From a virus: DNA of 55,949 nt. The notes under the pieces were generated by a model. It had not been told where the DNA came from. It ran no database searches and worked only from the letters and a program-made list of their open reading frames with translations. A program made the position numbers and the translations under genes. Positions 15,653 through 23,872 of the stretch are shown piece after piece; position 1 is the first letter of the stretch; the number at the start of each line of letters is the position of its first letter. The stretch spans positions 1-55,949 of IMG/VR virus record IMGVR_UViG_3300047170_000113. The stretch is one strand, 5' to 3'.

Positions 15653-15870
15653 TTGCTATTTTTATCGTAAACGGCAATCTTGACATTGGCCATAGGGACA
15701 AGGGTAGTAACTCCGCCGGCTGAAATTTCAAGGCCCAGTTCGGTGAGATACATCTCAAGATCCTTTACAGTCTTACTGGGGGACGGAAGTTGCTTATCAA
15801 GGTTGCCCCCAATACCGGGGACGTTAACGCTTAGGTCATGGAACATTGCTCGGGAAATCTTTTGTCTCAT
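15649..15870 (-). CDS. small protein next to terminase, 73 aa
   Basis: Starts MRQKISRAMFHDLSVNV. It overlaps the terminase start by four bases and its own start overlaps the stop of the gene upstream. The C-terminal half is strand-rich (GGVTTLVPMANVKIAVYD). No family recognised. Its tight coupling suggests a packaging-related or head-related function. Confidence 0.65.
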   Translation of the reverse strand: MRQKISRAMFHDLSVNVPGIGGNLDKQLPSPSKTVKDLEMYLTELGLEISAGGVTTLVPMANVKIAVYDKNSK

Positions 15871-16115
15871 TTGCTTTCTTCTTCACTTTCTTGTTTAGGT
15901 TCGTCTTTTGGGGCTTCCACAATCTCAACTGGCTGGGGCGCTTCGTCTGCTTGCGGATATTCTAGATTTAACGACAACATAGAGTCGTTAAGTAGGCTAA
16001 GATCCCTTTTAAGGGCGTGGATTTGGTACTGTATATTCCCTGCTTTAAAAGCAAGGTTCGAGTACTCTCTGCTGACTTCTTCTTTAGTTCTTTTGGGTTT
16101 TTTCTCTTCTGACAC
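15867..16115 (-). CDS. coiled-coil protein, 82 aa
   Basis: Basic N-terminus (EEKKPKRTKEE), a central helix of about 45 residues with coiled-coil character (IQYQIHALKRDLSLLNDSML), then an acidic Pro-rich tail. Such small coiled-coil proteins beside the large terminase are candidates for small-terminase functions, but there is no recognisable DNA-binding domain. Overlaps the next gene by four bases. Confidence 0.6.
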   Translation of the reverse strand: MSEEKKPKRTKEEVSREYSNLAFKAGNIQYQIHALKRDLSLLNDSMLSLNLEYPQADEAPQPVEIVEAPKDEPKQESEEESK

Positions 16116-16130
16116 TTATTTATCTCCTCT

Positions 16131-16550
16131 TTAGGTTAATAGGAAAGGGTTAAAAACCACCTCGGGGTGGTTCTTTAGTATAGACACGCCAGCTTTAGTG
16201 ACGTGAGTAACAGTTTTTACATTCTGAGATAAAAGTTTTGCGATACCGATGTGGCGCCAAGCTGACTTAACAAAAACCCAGTGAAGGACGGACCCGTCTT
16301 TGTTAAGCACTGAGTAGCCTAGGATAGTGTCTGGGTCGTCCCTTAGCGACGCTACAAGCACCTGGGTGGTGGGTACGTTCAAGATAGCTTCAATTGCTTT
16401 GTGGTAGTTGGTATAGTAAGCGTTCTGCTCTATGAGCTTATACCAGTCGTTGCCGTATCTAAGGCCCTTAAGCCAGGTAGACAAAACGAGGTTGTGATCC
16501 TCTGCTTTATAGGGCCGAATCAGGATGAGCTCGCGTTCTTCAGGTTTCAT
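16131..16550 (-). CDS. GNAT-like acetyltransferase
   Basis: 139 residues. The order IRPYKAEDHNLVLSTW, then TQVLVASL, then ILGYSVLNKDG, then LHWVFVKSAWRHIGIAKLL fits the GNAT fold, the last being the acetyl-CoA-binding strand and helix (R-x-x-G-I/A). Proteins like this are common near terminase genes of podophages; the substrate is not known. It overlaps the next upstream gene by 11 bases. Confidence 0.7.
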   Translation of the reverse strand: MKPEERELILIRPYKAEDHNLVLSTWLKGLRYGNDWYKLIEQNAYYTNYHKAIEAILNVPTTQVLVASLRDDPDTILGYSVLNKDGSVLHWVFVKSAWRHIGIAKLLSQNVKTVTHVTKAGVSILKNHPEVVFNPFLLT

Positions 16551-16911
16551 TTTGCAACATTATCCTGGCTAATTTTTTTACTGTATTTCTGACTACGTCC
16601 ATGTAACACTTTCTGCCTTTTCTTTTAACAAACGCGATAGTTTCGTGAAGAGTCATTCCTTCAGAGTGGCACTGCCAAATCAATTTTTCGCGGTAGCTGG
16701 AAAATTCATAGTCATGTAGAAATTGACCGGCTAATTGAAAATATCTTTCTTTGTCTTCATAACTTTGGTCGTCGTACCAGGTCCTGAAGTGCCCAGACCA
16801 GCGCTTAAGATTGTCGGGGTCTTGCTCGGCGTCTTTAAAACCTTTTTTAGCAAGCTTTGCGTACCAGATCTTTTGGAGCTGCTTAAGCGACTGGGGTTTG
16901 GTTGGGCGCAA
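16540..16911 (-). CDS. hypothetical protein, possible small terminase, 123 aa
   Basis: All-helical, starting MRPTKPQSLKQLQKIWYAKL. The C-terminal third (EGMTLHETIAFVKRKGRK then YMDVVRNTVKKL) looks like a helix-turn-helix region. Together with its place in the terminase operon it is a candidate for the small terminase, which recognises DNA, but no diagnostic motif confirms it. It overlaps its upstream neighbour by 29 bases. Confidence 0.55.
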   Translation of the reverse strand: MRPTKPQSLKQLQKIWYAKLAKKGFKDAEQDPDNLKRWSGHFRTWYDDQSYEDKERYFQLAGQFLHDYEFSSYREKLIWQCHSEGMTLHETIAFVKRKGRKCYMDVVRNTVKKLARIMLQNET

Positions 16912-17329
16912 CTGGAGTGACCGGGAGTGTGAGTACAGTCGCTTCAGTGGTATTTTTGGATGATTCCGCTGCCTTTCGGGCTTTTTCTTCAGCAGCTTGT
17001 TTTTGCTTTAAATCGTACATATAGGCGCTAGCAACTTGATTTGCCATGGCCTTATTCAGTCGGCGCAGCATGAACTCGTGGGAGACAGCGTCAACGTCGT
17101 GCTTAAGCTCTAACACGATAGCGGCCAATGTCCATCGAGTGGAGTCGTTGTCGGGGGCTTTCGACTTCGCAACGATCGTATCGGCCCAAGTCTTAAACTC
17201 GCTAAGGCCGACGGGCAGTGCGTGCTCAATCTCCCCTAGTTCATTTCTAACAACTTCTTCCTCGTGCTGAAAGAAAGCTTTTATTTTATTAATGGTAGTG
17301 CTTATAAAACTTTTTAATTTAATCAACAT
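16883..17329 (-). CDS. hypothetical protein, 148 aa, predicted leaderless
   Basis: Starts MLIKLKSFISTTINKIKAFF, an amphipathic helix that could associate with membranes, then a helical body (residues ~35-120) and an Ala/Thr/Pro-rich tail. The ATG at 17329 was chosen because the upstream in-frame GTG lies inside the promoter and the -10 box ends six bases before this ATG. First gene of the terminase operon. Confidence 0.65.
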   Translation of the reverse strand: MLIKLKSFISTTINKIKAFFQHEEEVVRNELGEIEHALPVGLSEFKTWADTIVAKSKAPDNDSTRWTLAAIVLELKHDVDAVSHEFMLRRLNKAMANQVASAYMYDLKQKQAAEEKARKAAESSKNTTEATVLTLPVTPVAPNQTPVA

Positions 17330-17335
17330 GTATCT

Positions 17336-17364
17336 ACTATGACACACCGTGTGTAATAGTGCAA
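17336..17364 (-). promoter_or_regulatory. sigma70-type promoter, leaderless arrangement
   Basis: Minus strand TTGCAC, 17-base spacer, CATAGT, then six bases to the ATG at 17329. The box pair closely resembles the promoter at 32341-32369 (TTGCAT / CATAGT). Confidence 0.6.
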
Positions 17365-17405
17365 GGGGAAAATGAATAATTATTTACAGAGTTAAGTGTT
17401 TGAAA

Positions 17406-17618
17406 TCATGCGGCTTTTTTAAAATCTTCGGTTAAGTCCAAATCGCGCATAAGGCTTGTGACCTCAATTACAAGGCAGGCCTCTAAGGCGCTCAAGTTAC
17501 ACATAAGCTCTACGTGGCGGGTCATATTGCCTTCCACAAAGGCTTTATTAGCCTCCCGACGAACTGAAGCGATTGACTCTAAAGTTTCTTGGACCATGTA
17601 CTTTGATTGATTACGCAT
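17406..17618 (-). CDS. helical small protein, 70 aa
   Basis: Starts MRNQSKYMVQETLESIASV, two helices, ending LTEDFKKAA. It has its own promoter at 17641-17669 and an AGGAGA ribosome site, so it is a separately expressed single gene between polymerase and the terminase operon. No family recognised. Confidence 0.65.
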   Translation of the reverse strand: MRNQSKYMVQETLESIASVRREANKAFVEGNMTRHVELMCNLSALEACLVIEVTSLMRDLDLTEDFKKAA

Positions 17619-17640
17619 TTGACGTTCTCCTATTCCTTAG

Positions 17641-17669
17641 ACAGTAGCGCTTATGGCGCCATTTGTCAA
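17641..17669 (-). promoter_or_regulatory. sigma70-type promoter
   Basis: Minus strand TTGACA, 17-base spacer, TACTGT, lying directly after the polymerase stop. Predicted leader about 16 bases with AGGAGA. Confidence 0.7.
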
Positions 17670-17671
17670 TA

Positions 17672-19735
17672 TCACTTTAAGCCTGCCAAATCTCTGGAAA
17701 CTTGAGGTTCTGCAACTAAAGGAACACCTTCGAGAACTACGGTGTTTTCCATACAGTCTTGCAAAATAGCGCTAACAGCCGCAGAATCCTCTTCTTTGCA
17801 TTCTACGCAAAGACTGTCGTGGACTTGGAGTACAAGTCTAGCGTCTATGCCTGCATTTTTAAATTTTTCAACCATTTTTATAGAAGATCTGTTAACAATG
17901 CTCCCTGCAGTTGCTTGAATAGGGTAATTCACGCCCAAGTTCAGCAAGGTGCGTTCCTTGTACTGAAGGTCCTTATGCTCAGCATTCGGGTACATCTGGT
18001 TGATCTCAAGCGCTTCGGGAACGTGGCGCTTGCGCCCGAAAATATTCTTAGCGTAACCAAGCTTCTTGATATTGTTGTGGGCTTCTAGCATCATTAGTTC
18101 TATTCTCGGAAACTGTGCTAAGTAGTTGTCCCTAACAATTTGAGCCTCTTCAACGCTAATGCCCAGTTCCGAAGCTATATCTCGAACGTTCTTACCGTAG
18201 ACGATGGAGAGGGCAAAAATCTTAGTTTTGTCTCGAAGGTCCGGGTACATAGTTCCAAAGAAGTTTGGGTCCTTCTTGTAAACGGAACACTCGGACTTGT
18301 TATACACCTTGGTGCCGACGACGCTGTAGAAGTCCTGTCCTTTCTGAAAGGAGCCCATGAGCGCTTCGTCTTTACTGAGGTAGGCGAACACCCGCGGCTC
18401 AAGCTGGCTGTAATCGGCGCCCACGAAGACTTTACCTGGGCGGGAGACGATGCACTTCTTAATGCGATTGTCCTTCCGGGGGAGGTTTTGAAAGTTTGGG
18501 TCCCTAGAGCTGTAGCGGGTGCCATCTGTGCCCGTTTGTAAGAAACTCGGACGGATTACCCCATAACGTACCCTTTCAGCAATTCCCTCTACGTAAGTGT
18601 TTAATATCTTATAGGTTTTTTTGTACTTTAAAAGCTCTTCAACCCACTTATACTTGTCTGCATAGAGGGTGAGCGCCTCTTCGTCGGTAGAGAAATACCA
18701 CCAGTGGTCTCGGACGGTTCTACCTCCGACCTTGGCGCCTTTGAACTCCTTTAGCTTCTCAATAAACTCTCGCTTCGCTCTATTGGTGTAGGGAACTTTT
18801 AGATAGAACGCTTCACACAGCTCCTTTCCGGCGTCGGTAACTCGCCCCGGTACGTTCTGAAGACGCTCAAAGAGGAGCCACGCTAGCTGCTGGCCAGAGC
18901 CAATATTGAACGTGTTCTTGGCACTCCCGCCAGGGTAGAGGTCGCAAATGTGCTCTTGAATCTCCTTTAGGATGAAAGATTGTCTTTCAATTAGCTCTGC
19001 CTCTAGATGAGATTTTAGGTCGTTCAGTTTAGCTACATCCACCTTGAGGCCAGTAGTATTTAACTGGTAGGTAGGGCCTCGGAGAAGCGGCATGGATTCC
19101 TGGAAAAAGAAGTCAACAAGTTCTTGCTCAGCGAAAAGCTGTTCCATTAGCTCGTAGAAGAGGTTAAAAGTGAGGATAGCGTCCTTGGCGCCGTAGGTGC
19201 CTAACTTGTCACTATCTGCCTTGAACATTTCATGCTGGCCTTTCGTGAGGAGTCCACCGTTTGCGATCACAGAGGCCTCCATTGCTTCCTGCTCTGCCTT
19301 TGCGGTCGGGCCGTAGAAGAGGGTTCCTAGGTCTTTTAGGCCCTTGGGGCGGTTCTCGTCCACCAGGTGGGAGAGGACCATCGTATCACAGTAGCAGTCG
19401 TCGATGAGATCGACTTTATAGTTTCGAGAAATCATAGCGGCGTCAAAGACAAAGTTATGCCCGACCAACTTCTTTCCGGTCAGCGTCGAGAAAAATTCAG
19501 GGGAAGATTTGTGGGTTTCTAAGGGGATAAGGTCTTGCTTCTCTTTATCCCACTCGTGTGTGATTACATAAAAGGCAAGTCCCGGCTCAGCACAAATGCT
19601 GTATCCGATAATGAGGGCTTCTTCAGTGAGCCCGTTCGTTTCGGTATCAACTATAACTAAATCTTTGTCAGCTAGGTAGGAGGTAAGCTCCTCAATGCCT
19701 TGATTGTCTCGGATTAACTTCAGTTGGTCCTTCAT
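17672..19735 (-). CDS. polA: DNA polymerase I-like (family A) replicative polymerase
   Basis: 687 residues. The N-terminal 3'-5' exonuclease has DTETNG (near 31) and HNFVFDAAM (near 95). The polymerase domain shows motif A DYSQLEPR, motif B R501-D-K-T-K505 ending VYG with Y513, and motif C LQVHDSL (H639, D640). The residue equivalent to E. coli Phe762 aligns with Leu509. There is no 5'-3' exonuclease domain, as is common in phage enzymes. It overlaps the primase-helicase gene by 44 bases and is the main replicase of the phage. Confidence 0.95.
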   Translation of the reverse strand: MKDQLKLIRDNQGIEELTSYLADKDLVIVDTETNGLTEEALIIGYSICAEPGLAFYVITHEWDKEKQDLIPLETHKSSPEFFSTLTGKKLVGHNFVFDAAMISRNYKVDLIDDCYCDTMVLSHLVDENRPKGLKDLGTLFYGPTAKAEQEAMEASVIANGGLLTKGQHEMFKADSDKLGTYGAKDAILTFNLFYELMEQLFAEQELVDFFFQESMPLLRGPTYQLNTTGLKVDVAKLNDLKSHLEAELIERQSFILKEIQEHICDLYPGGSAKNTFNIGSGQQLAWLLFERLQNVPGRVTDAGKELCEAFYLKVPYTNRAKREFIEKLKEFKGAKVGGRTVRDHWWYFSTDEEALTLYADKYKWVEELLKYKKTYKILNTYVEGIAERVRYGVIRPSFLQTGTDGTRYSSRDPNFQNLPRKDNRIKKCIVSRPGKVFVGADYSQLEPRVFAYLSKDEALMGSFQKGQDFYSVVGTKVYNKSECSVYKKDPNFFGTMYPDLRDKTKIFALSIVYGKNVRDIASELGISVEEAQIVRDNYLAQFPRIELMMLEAHNNIKKLGYAKNIFGRKRHVPEALEINQMYPNAEHKDLQYKERTLLNLGVNYPIQATAGSIVNRSSIKMVEKFKNAGIDARLVLQVHDSLCVECKEEDSAAVSAILQDCMENTVVLEGVPLVAEPQVSRDLAGLK

Positions 19736-21611
19736 GTTTCACAATGTCCTTTCCTGTGTTCACGCGGAGCTTCGTCATTTTCTTGGGCTCTCGTTTCCTA
19801 TCCTTGTTTCTTAGCGTGCTTGCTTGACTTGCGTAAAAGTCATAGGCTGACTCCTCTTGTTGCGTCATTTCTCTAAGGCGCTCGGTGGCGGGGTCAAACT
19901 TTAGGACGAAGTTGTCCTCCTCGGTGATCCTGTCTTTCAAGGTGTTCTTGTGTCTGATTTTTGGCATCGCGAATGCAGAGCAAGTTAGGTGGGGGGCTTG
20001 CGGATAGATCCTCTTTAATGGCTGCCACGTTGTCACTACATAGTCGCAGTACCATTCGAATACCGTGCTTCCGTAAGCCCCATCCTTTCCAATCTCCTGA
20101 TCCCCGTTACCGGCTTTCTCTCGACTAGTCTGAGACTGCATCATGAGAAAACACTTGGTGCGGTTGGCGAACGCCTTCATTTGGTGAAAAATATCTATGA
20201 GCGCCTGCCCCTCTCCGTTACGGGACTCCTTGCGAAGGACGCCAACGTGGTCGATACAGACACACCCGATTTCGGTCCCAGTCTCTTCTTTCAGCTTCAC
20301 AATGTAGTCTTCGATTTCAGGCAAGCTTAGGTTACGGTAGGTGCCGTCGGGGTTGTAGTTGCCAAGGACGTGAATTCTATCGTGCAGATTGCTGTCCTCT
20401 CCCGCAATCTTTAGCCAGCGCTGGGCGATTTCACCCTCAGGCTGCTCAAGAGAGACGAACACGTGGGTATAAGAAGGGTTTCTAAGAGCGAAATGATAAA
20501 ACATGTTTAAGGCAAAGGTAGTTTTACCGCTGCCCGAGCCTCCGATGAGCCCCATTACCTGGGTGAGTCGGAAACCTGACTCCGTTCGGTCAAAAATGTC
20601 CCAAGATTGGAAACGAGTGCCGGCAGTAACTCCACCTGCTCGTAGGATATCCTTTACTGACTTCGAGAGTTTTGTAGTAGATTTGTCTTCAGCCTTTTCA
20701 TACTCCCAAATCTTATCAACGATATTAGCAGCGTAGGAGATGCGATGGGCGGGGGCTCGGTCCAGGGCCTTGCGACAGTTTACCATGACTGACATGGCCT
20801 CGTCTCTGGTGAAGTTATCCGCGTAGAGGAGGTGCGCTAGCTTGTAGTCGCCTTTACTGCGATCTCGCCCACTGCCCTGGTAGAGTTGTTTCACTTCTTT
20901 TGAGGCTCGAAGTAGATCTAAGAACTTGCGCGGGAGCTCCTCATTGACCTTGACTTCACCGCCTAGTTTGTAAGTTTTCTCGTAATGATGTTTACAGTAT
21001 TCCTGATCCTTGGCAGATAATGGCGGAAAGGTGGCGGATAGCTGCTCGGCGGTGTAGACGTTTCCGGGCTCTTCGAAAAGGGCCTCGCAGGGTCGGAGAT
21101 GGTCTTTATTCTTAACGTTGATCGTGCCAGGGACTCGCATGAGCTGACAAATCTTACCGACGGCTTCGTCAGTGGCGAAGTACCTGCAGAGGTTGCGTTG
21201 GAGCTTAACGTAGCTCAGTGCATCAAGGTCCGATACAGCCCAATAAGCATGTAGCCCATGGCCACTATCCACAACCATGGTGGGTGGCAGTTCGTACGTA
21301 AGGAGCTTTTCCAGAAACTCTTCTTTAGAGGCATAAACTTTGTCCTTAAGATCGCAGTCAACGAAAACGTACTTGAACTGGTCTATTTGACTGCCATCCA
21401 CCGCAGTCCCAGGCTCGTAATGGCTTGGGCCATTAGGAAACCAGTAACAATTATAGCCTCGGGCGTTATGATAGGTAATTTCTTCATCTGTAAATTCTCC
21501 TTCTAGTGTCTTCGGCAGATCAGGACTTTCCTGTTTCGCCCACTCGCTCAGGATTAGCCTGAATATTTTCATCTTTAAACCCACTTTGAGTGGTGGGACT
21601 TCCTTGTCCAA
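19692..21611 (-). CDS. AEP-type primase fused to DnaB-like helicase
   Basis: About 639 residues from a TTG at 21611; an ATG at 21572 would give 626. The N-terminal half has FVDCDL (D85, D87) and SGHGLHAYW (H118, H121), followed by RVPGTINVKN, which is the archaeo-eukaryotic primase (RepB-like) pattern and not the TOPRIM/zinc type of T7. The C-terminal half is a RecA-type ring helicase with Walker A GGSGSGKTT (357-365), Walker B IDHVG and a glutamine-rich sensor (MMQSQTS). It should prime and unwind at the fork with the adjacent polymerase. Confidence 0.9.
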   Translation of the reverse strand: MDKEVPPLKVGLKMKIFRLILSEWAKQESPDLPKTLEGEFTDEEITYHNARGYNCYWFPNGPSHYEPGTAVDGSQIDQFKYVFVDCDLKDKVYASKEEFLEKLLTYELPPTMVVDSGHGLHAYWAVSDLDALSYVKLQRNLCRYFATDEAVGKICQLMRVPGTINVKNKDHLRPCEALFEEPGNVYTAEQLSATFPPLSAKDQEYCKHHYEKTYKLGGEVKVNEELPRKFLDLLRASKEVKQLYQGSGRDRSKGDYKLAHLLYADNFTRDEAMSVMVNCRKALDRAPAHRISYAANIVDKIWEYEKAEDKSTTKLSKSVKDILRAGGVTAGTRFQSWDIFDRTESGFRLTQVMGLIGGSGSGKTTFALNMFYHFALRNPSYTHVFVSLEQPEGEIAQRWLKIAGEDSNLHDRIHVLGNYNPDGTYRNLSLPEIEDYIVKLKEETGTEIGCVCIDHVGVLRKESRNGEGQALIDIFHQMKAFANRTKCFLMMQSQTSREKAGNGDQEIGKDGAYGSTVFEWYCDYVVTTWQPLKRIYPQAPHLTCSAFAMPKIRHKNTLKDRITEEDNFVLKFDPATERLREMTQQEESAYDFYASQASTLRNKDRKREPKKMTKLRVNTGKDIVKHEGPTEVNPRQSRH

Positions 21612-21673
21612 CCGACATCAAATTAAGGTACGGTGTACCTATTCCATTCCTCTATTTCCTTGAGGGACTCTCT

Positions 21674-22150
21674 TTAAGCAGTTTTACGAAGACGTTCTTG
21701 CATCTTAGCAATGGCGTCTGCGGTAGGACGTTGGGCCTTAGCGGCAGCTGGGGCCGGCACGTAAGTTTCTTCGTCACCGAAGTCATTGTCTGGCTCTTCA
21801 GACTCAGTAGCGTCTACCTGATCCAAGATTTCAGCGGAGTCAAGGACTTGATCCGCGTCAATTTCAAGGTCATAGACTTTCATCGGGTTGCCTTTTTTAC
21901 CTTTTTTGGTGCCTTCAAAGGTAACGCGTACCAAGGTGCCTGGTGCGACTGGGTCACTGCCGGTGAGGAGGTTAGTGAGGTAGCCTTGACCAATCACAAT
22001 CTTGACGCCAGTTTCCGTCTTAAATAAGTGCTTCTTAGTCGGACCGAAGTCGCCTTGAAAATCTTGACTGCCCAGATAATAACCCGTAAGGCTATCGCCT
22101 TTGGTTTCAAATTTAAAAATATCGCCTGATTGTTTACGTTTAAATGCCAT
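21674..22150 (-). CDS. putative single-stranded DNA-binding protein
   Basis: 158 residues. Strand-rich first half (GDSLTGYYLGSQDFQG, KIVIGQGYLTNLL, GTLVRVTFEG) consistent with an OB fold, then an acidic linker (ESEEPDNDFGDEETY) and a basic end. The place between helicase and dNMP kinase and the acidic segment fit an SSB. No exact motif proves it. It has a small 62-base gap from the primase-helicase with a GGTAC/GTACC inverted repeat. Confidence 0.6.
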   Translation of the reverse strand: MAFKRKQSGDIFKFETKGDSLTGYYLGSQDFQGDFGPTKKHLFKTETGVKIVIGQGYLTNLLTGSDPVAPGTLVRVTFEGTKKGKKGNPMKVYDLEIDADQVLDSAEILDQVDATESEEPDNDFGDEETYVPAPAAAKAQRPTADAIAKMQERLRKTA

Positions 22151-22173
22151 TTTCTTATTCCTTCTGTTATGCG

Positions 22174-22719
22174 CTAGAGGACATTTTTAAAAACTTCATC
22201 TAGAGCGTTGTGAAACTCTTCTAGAGAGTAGTCGTTATGGATCACATAATCAAGGTAATTCTTATCAAGACCATTTTCAGAGGCGTGGTTTTGGATACCG
22301 GATTTAGTATCAATGCGCTCGTTATTCTTAGTTGTGGTGATTTGAACGACGACACCACCAAATTCTTTAACTGCCTCCCCTTCATTTGGGAATCGGCAAT
22401 CGTCACAAACCACGACTGCGTTGGAGTAGTTATCCCGAATGTAGCCCACCTCCCGTTTCCAAAGGTCTACCCATAAGGTGGGGCTAATAGAGCGCCCCCA
22501 TTCAGTCCCTAGCCACTGGAGTAGCTTTCGGTCTTTAACAAACGTGGGGGGGCGGGAGTAGACTTCAGAGATCCTGCGATAGAGGAATTCCTGGGCATCG
22601 TAGAGGGGGGCTGCAAATTTAACCAGCTCAATCTTCTTTTCTAAGTGAGTATCTTTGAGGCGTTGAATAGCAGTGCTTTTGCCGGCGCCCATCGGGCCTG
22701 TGAATGCAATTAATTTCAT
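22174..22719 (-). CDS. deoxynucleoside monophosphate kinase
   Basis: 181 residues. P-loop GPMGAGKST at 8-16, then FAAPLY, a WGR lid region (LGTEWGRSI) and VCDDCRFPNE, all seen in phage dNMP kinases of the T4 gp1 / T5 type. It makes dNDPs for phage DNA synthesis. It overlaps the CYTH gene upstream by four bases. Confidence 0.9.
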   Translation of the reverse strand: MKLIAFTGPMGAGKSTAIQRLKDTHLEKKIELVKFAAPLYDAQEFLYRRISEVYSRPPTFVKDRKLLQWLGTEWGRSISPTLWVDLWKREVGYIRDNYSNAVVVCDDCRFPNEGEAVKEFGGVVVQITTTKNNERIDTKSGIQNHASENGLDKNYLDYVIHNDYSLEEFHNALDEVFKNVL

Positions 22720-23294
22720 TTATTTCTCTCCTTACAGAACATCTCATAGAGGCTACGCCTAACCCTGTTCTGAGGGGTTAGGCCGATCTCTTTACAAAGT
22801 TTCTCAATAATCACCAGCTCGCCGTAGGCTTCTTGCTCGGTAGCCCAAGAGTGCTCCTCGCTCATTTCTATCTCGATAAAACGGCCAAGTTCCTTCATTC
22901 CCGTGTCATAGCAGATGTAATAAACGAGTGTGTACTTGTCGTAGTTGTATACAAAGCAGGTTTTAAAAAGTGCAGTATTGAAGTTATATTTAAACCGCGC
23001 GAGAAAGGCCCTAACATGCTCTGGGGTTTCTTTCGGATCCAAGTTTACGTTCTGCTCGTCCCGGATAACATTGTTTACATCGCTCTTTTTCTTCTTGTAC
23101 GTGAGTTGGTTGGTGTCTGCGCCCACTCGGTGGCGGTAAAAGGAGTCTGGGTCCTTAGCGTTATCGAAAAAATAGTCAAATCCAGACGCTTGTATAGTTT
23201 TTCTAGGGTTTCTGGCCTCACAAAAAGTTCTAAAGCCTTCCAATGAGATATTATCCGCTTTGTACTTAAATTCAATTTCTTTAAACTGAATCAT
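22716..23294 (-). CDS. CYTH-domain (triphosphate tunnel) protein
   Basis: 192 residues. The ExExK signature EIEFK (E6, E8, K10) opens the protein, followed by YRHRVG, QLTYKKKK, later FIEIEM and a final basic helix. This is the triphosphate tunnel metalloenzyme layout found in class IV adenylate cyclases, thiamine triphosphatase and RNA triphosphatases. The substrate cannot be decided. In a phage replication operon it may hydrolyse nucleotides, modify RNA 5' ends or change signalling. ATGA overlap with the upstream gene. Confidence 0.75.
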   Translation of the reverse strand: MIQFKEIEFKYKADNISLEGFRTFCEARNPRKTIQASGFDYFFDNAKDPDSFYRHRVGADTNQLTYKKKKSDVNNVIRDEQNVNLDPKETPEHVRAFLARFKYNFNTALFKTCFVYNYDKYTLVYYICYDTGMKELGRFIEIEMSEEHSWATEQEAYGELVIIEKLCKEIGLTPQNRVRRSLYEMFCKERNK

Positions 23295-23527
23295 CCGATA
23301 GACTCCCGGATACTCGTTCGATTTACGGGAACGATCCCGAACCTGGTGTAAACAAATATTTCAGTGTCTTTCTTAAACTCTGGCCACTTCTCTTTAATGT
23401 GGACGGGAACGTATTGCCACTCGATGGGACGAACAAAAGCGCCAATGGGGATTATTTTTTCGTCTTGCCGACCGTTAGAGATTCGAATGACTTCGTTAGT
23501 GACGTAGTTAGGAGTCCGCATCGACAT
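23291..23527 (-). CDS. small strand-rich protein, 78 aa
   Basis: Starts MSMRTPNYVTNEVIRISNGR (a second ATG lies two codons in). Predicted as mostly beta with a WPEF segment. It overlaps the CYTH gene start. No family recognised. Confidence 0.6.
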   Translation of the reverse strand: MSMRTPNYVTNEVIRISNGRQDEKIIPIGAFVRPIEWQYVPVHIKEKWPEFKKDTEIFVYTRFGIVPVNRTSIRESIG

Positions 23528-23536
23528 GAGTAAAGA

Positions 23537-23872
23537 CTACTCGATAATGGGGGCATTTACTAGGGAATAAAGCTTAGCGCCGAGTTTCTGCATCTCTGCG
23601 CCCCGTTTTGAAAATAACTCCGCCTGAATTTCTTCAACACTGTCTTCGTCCAGATCGGCACTATGGATACAAATTTCGCCCTGGTAGGCGTGCCAGACCT
23701 CATGAAGGATGGTCTCAAGGTCCGTACCCTTCGGACTAAGGGCTATGATTCGCTTGTTAACGTCAGTGATAGCGACGCTGTCCTTTCCGTACTTTTCTCT
23801 ATAATCTCGCTTTGACATCGCCTTCAGTGTCCACTTTTTGCCCATTACCTTGAAGAGTAGAACTTTAATCAT
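23537..23872 (-). CDS. zinc metallopeptidase-like protein (HExxH), 111 aa
   Basis: HEVWH at residues 57-61 in a helix after two strands (AITDVNKRIIALSP), then an acidic helix with EIQAELFSKRG that could supply the third ligand. This is the minimal gluzincin layout seen in ImmA/IrrE-like and similar phage peptidases. Start ATG overlaps the stop of the lytic transglycosylase as ATGA. Its role might be cleavage of a host repressor or simply a structural fold; the sequence does not say. Confidence 0.65.
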   Translation of the reverse strand: MIKVLLFKVMGKKWTLKAMSKRDYREKYGKDSVAITDVNKRIIALSPKGTDLETILHEVWHAYQGEICIHSADLDEDSVEEIQAELFSKRGAEMQKLGAKLYSLVNAPIIE

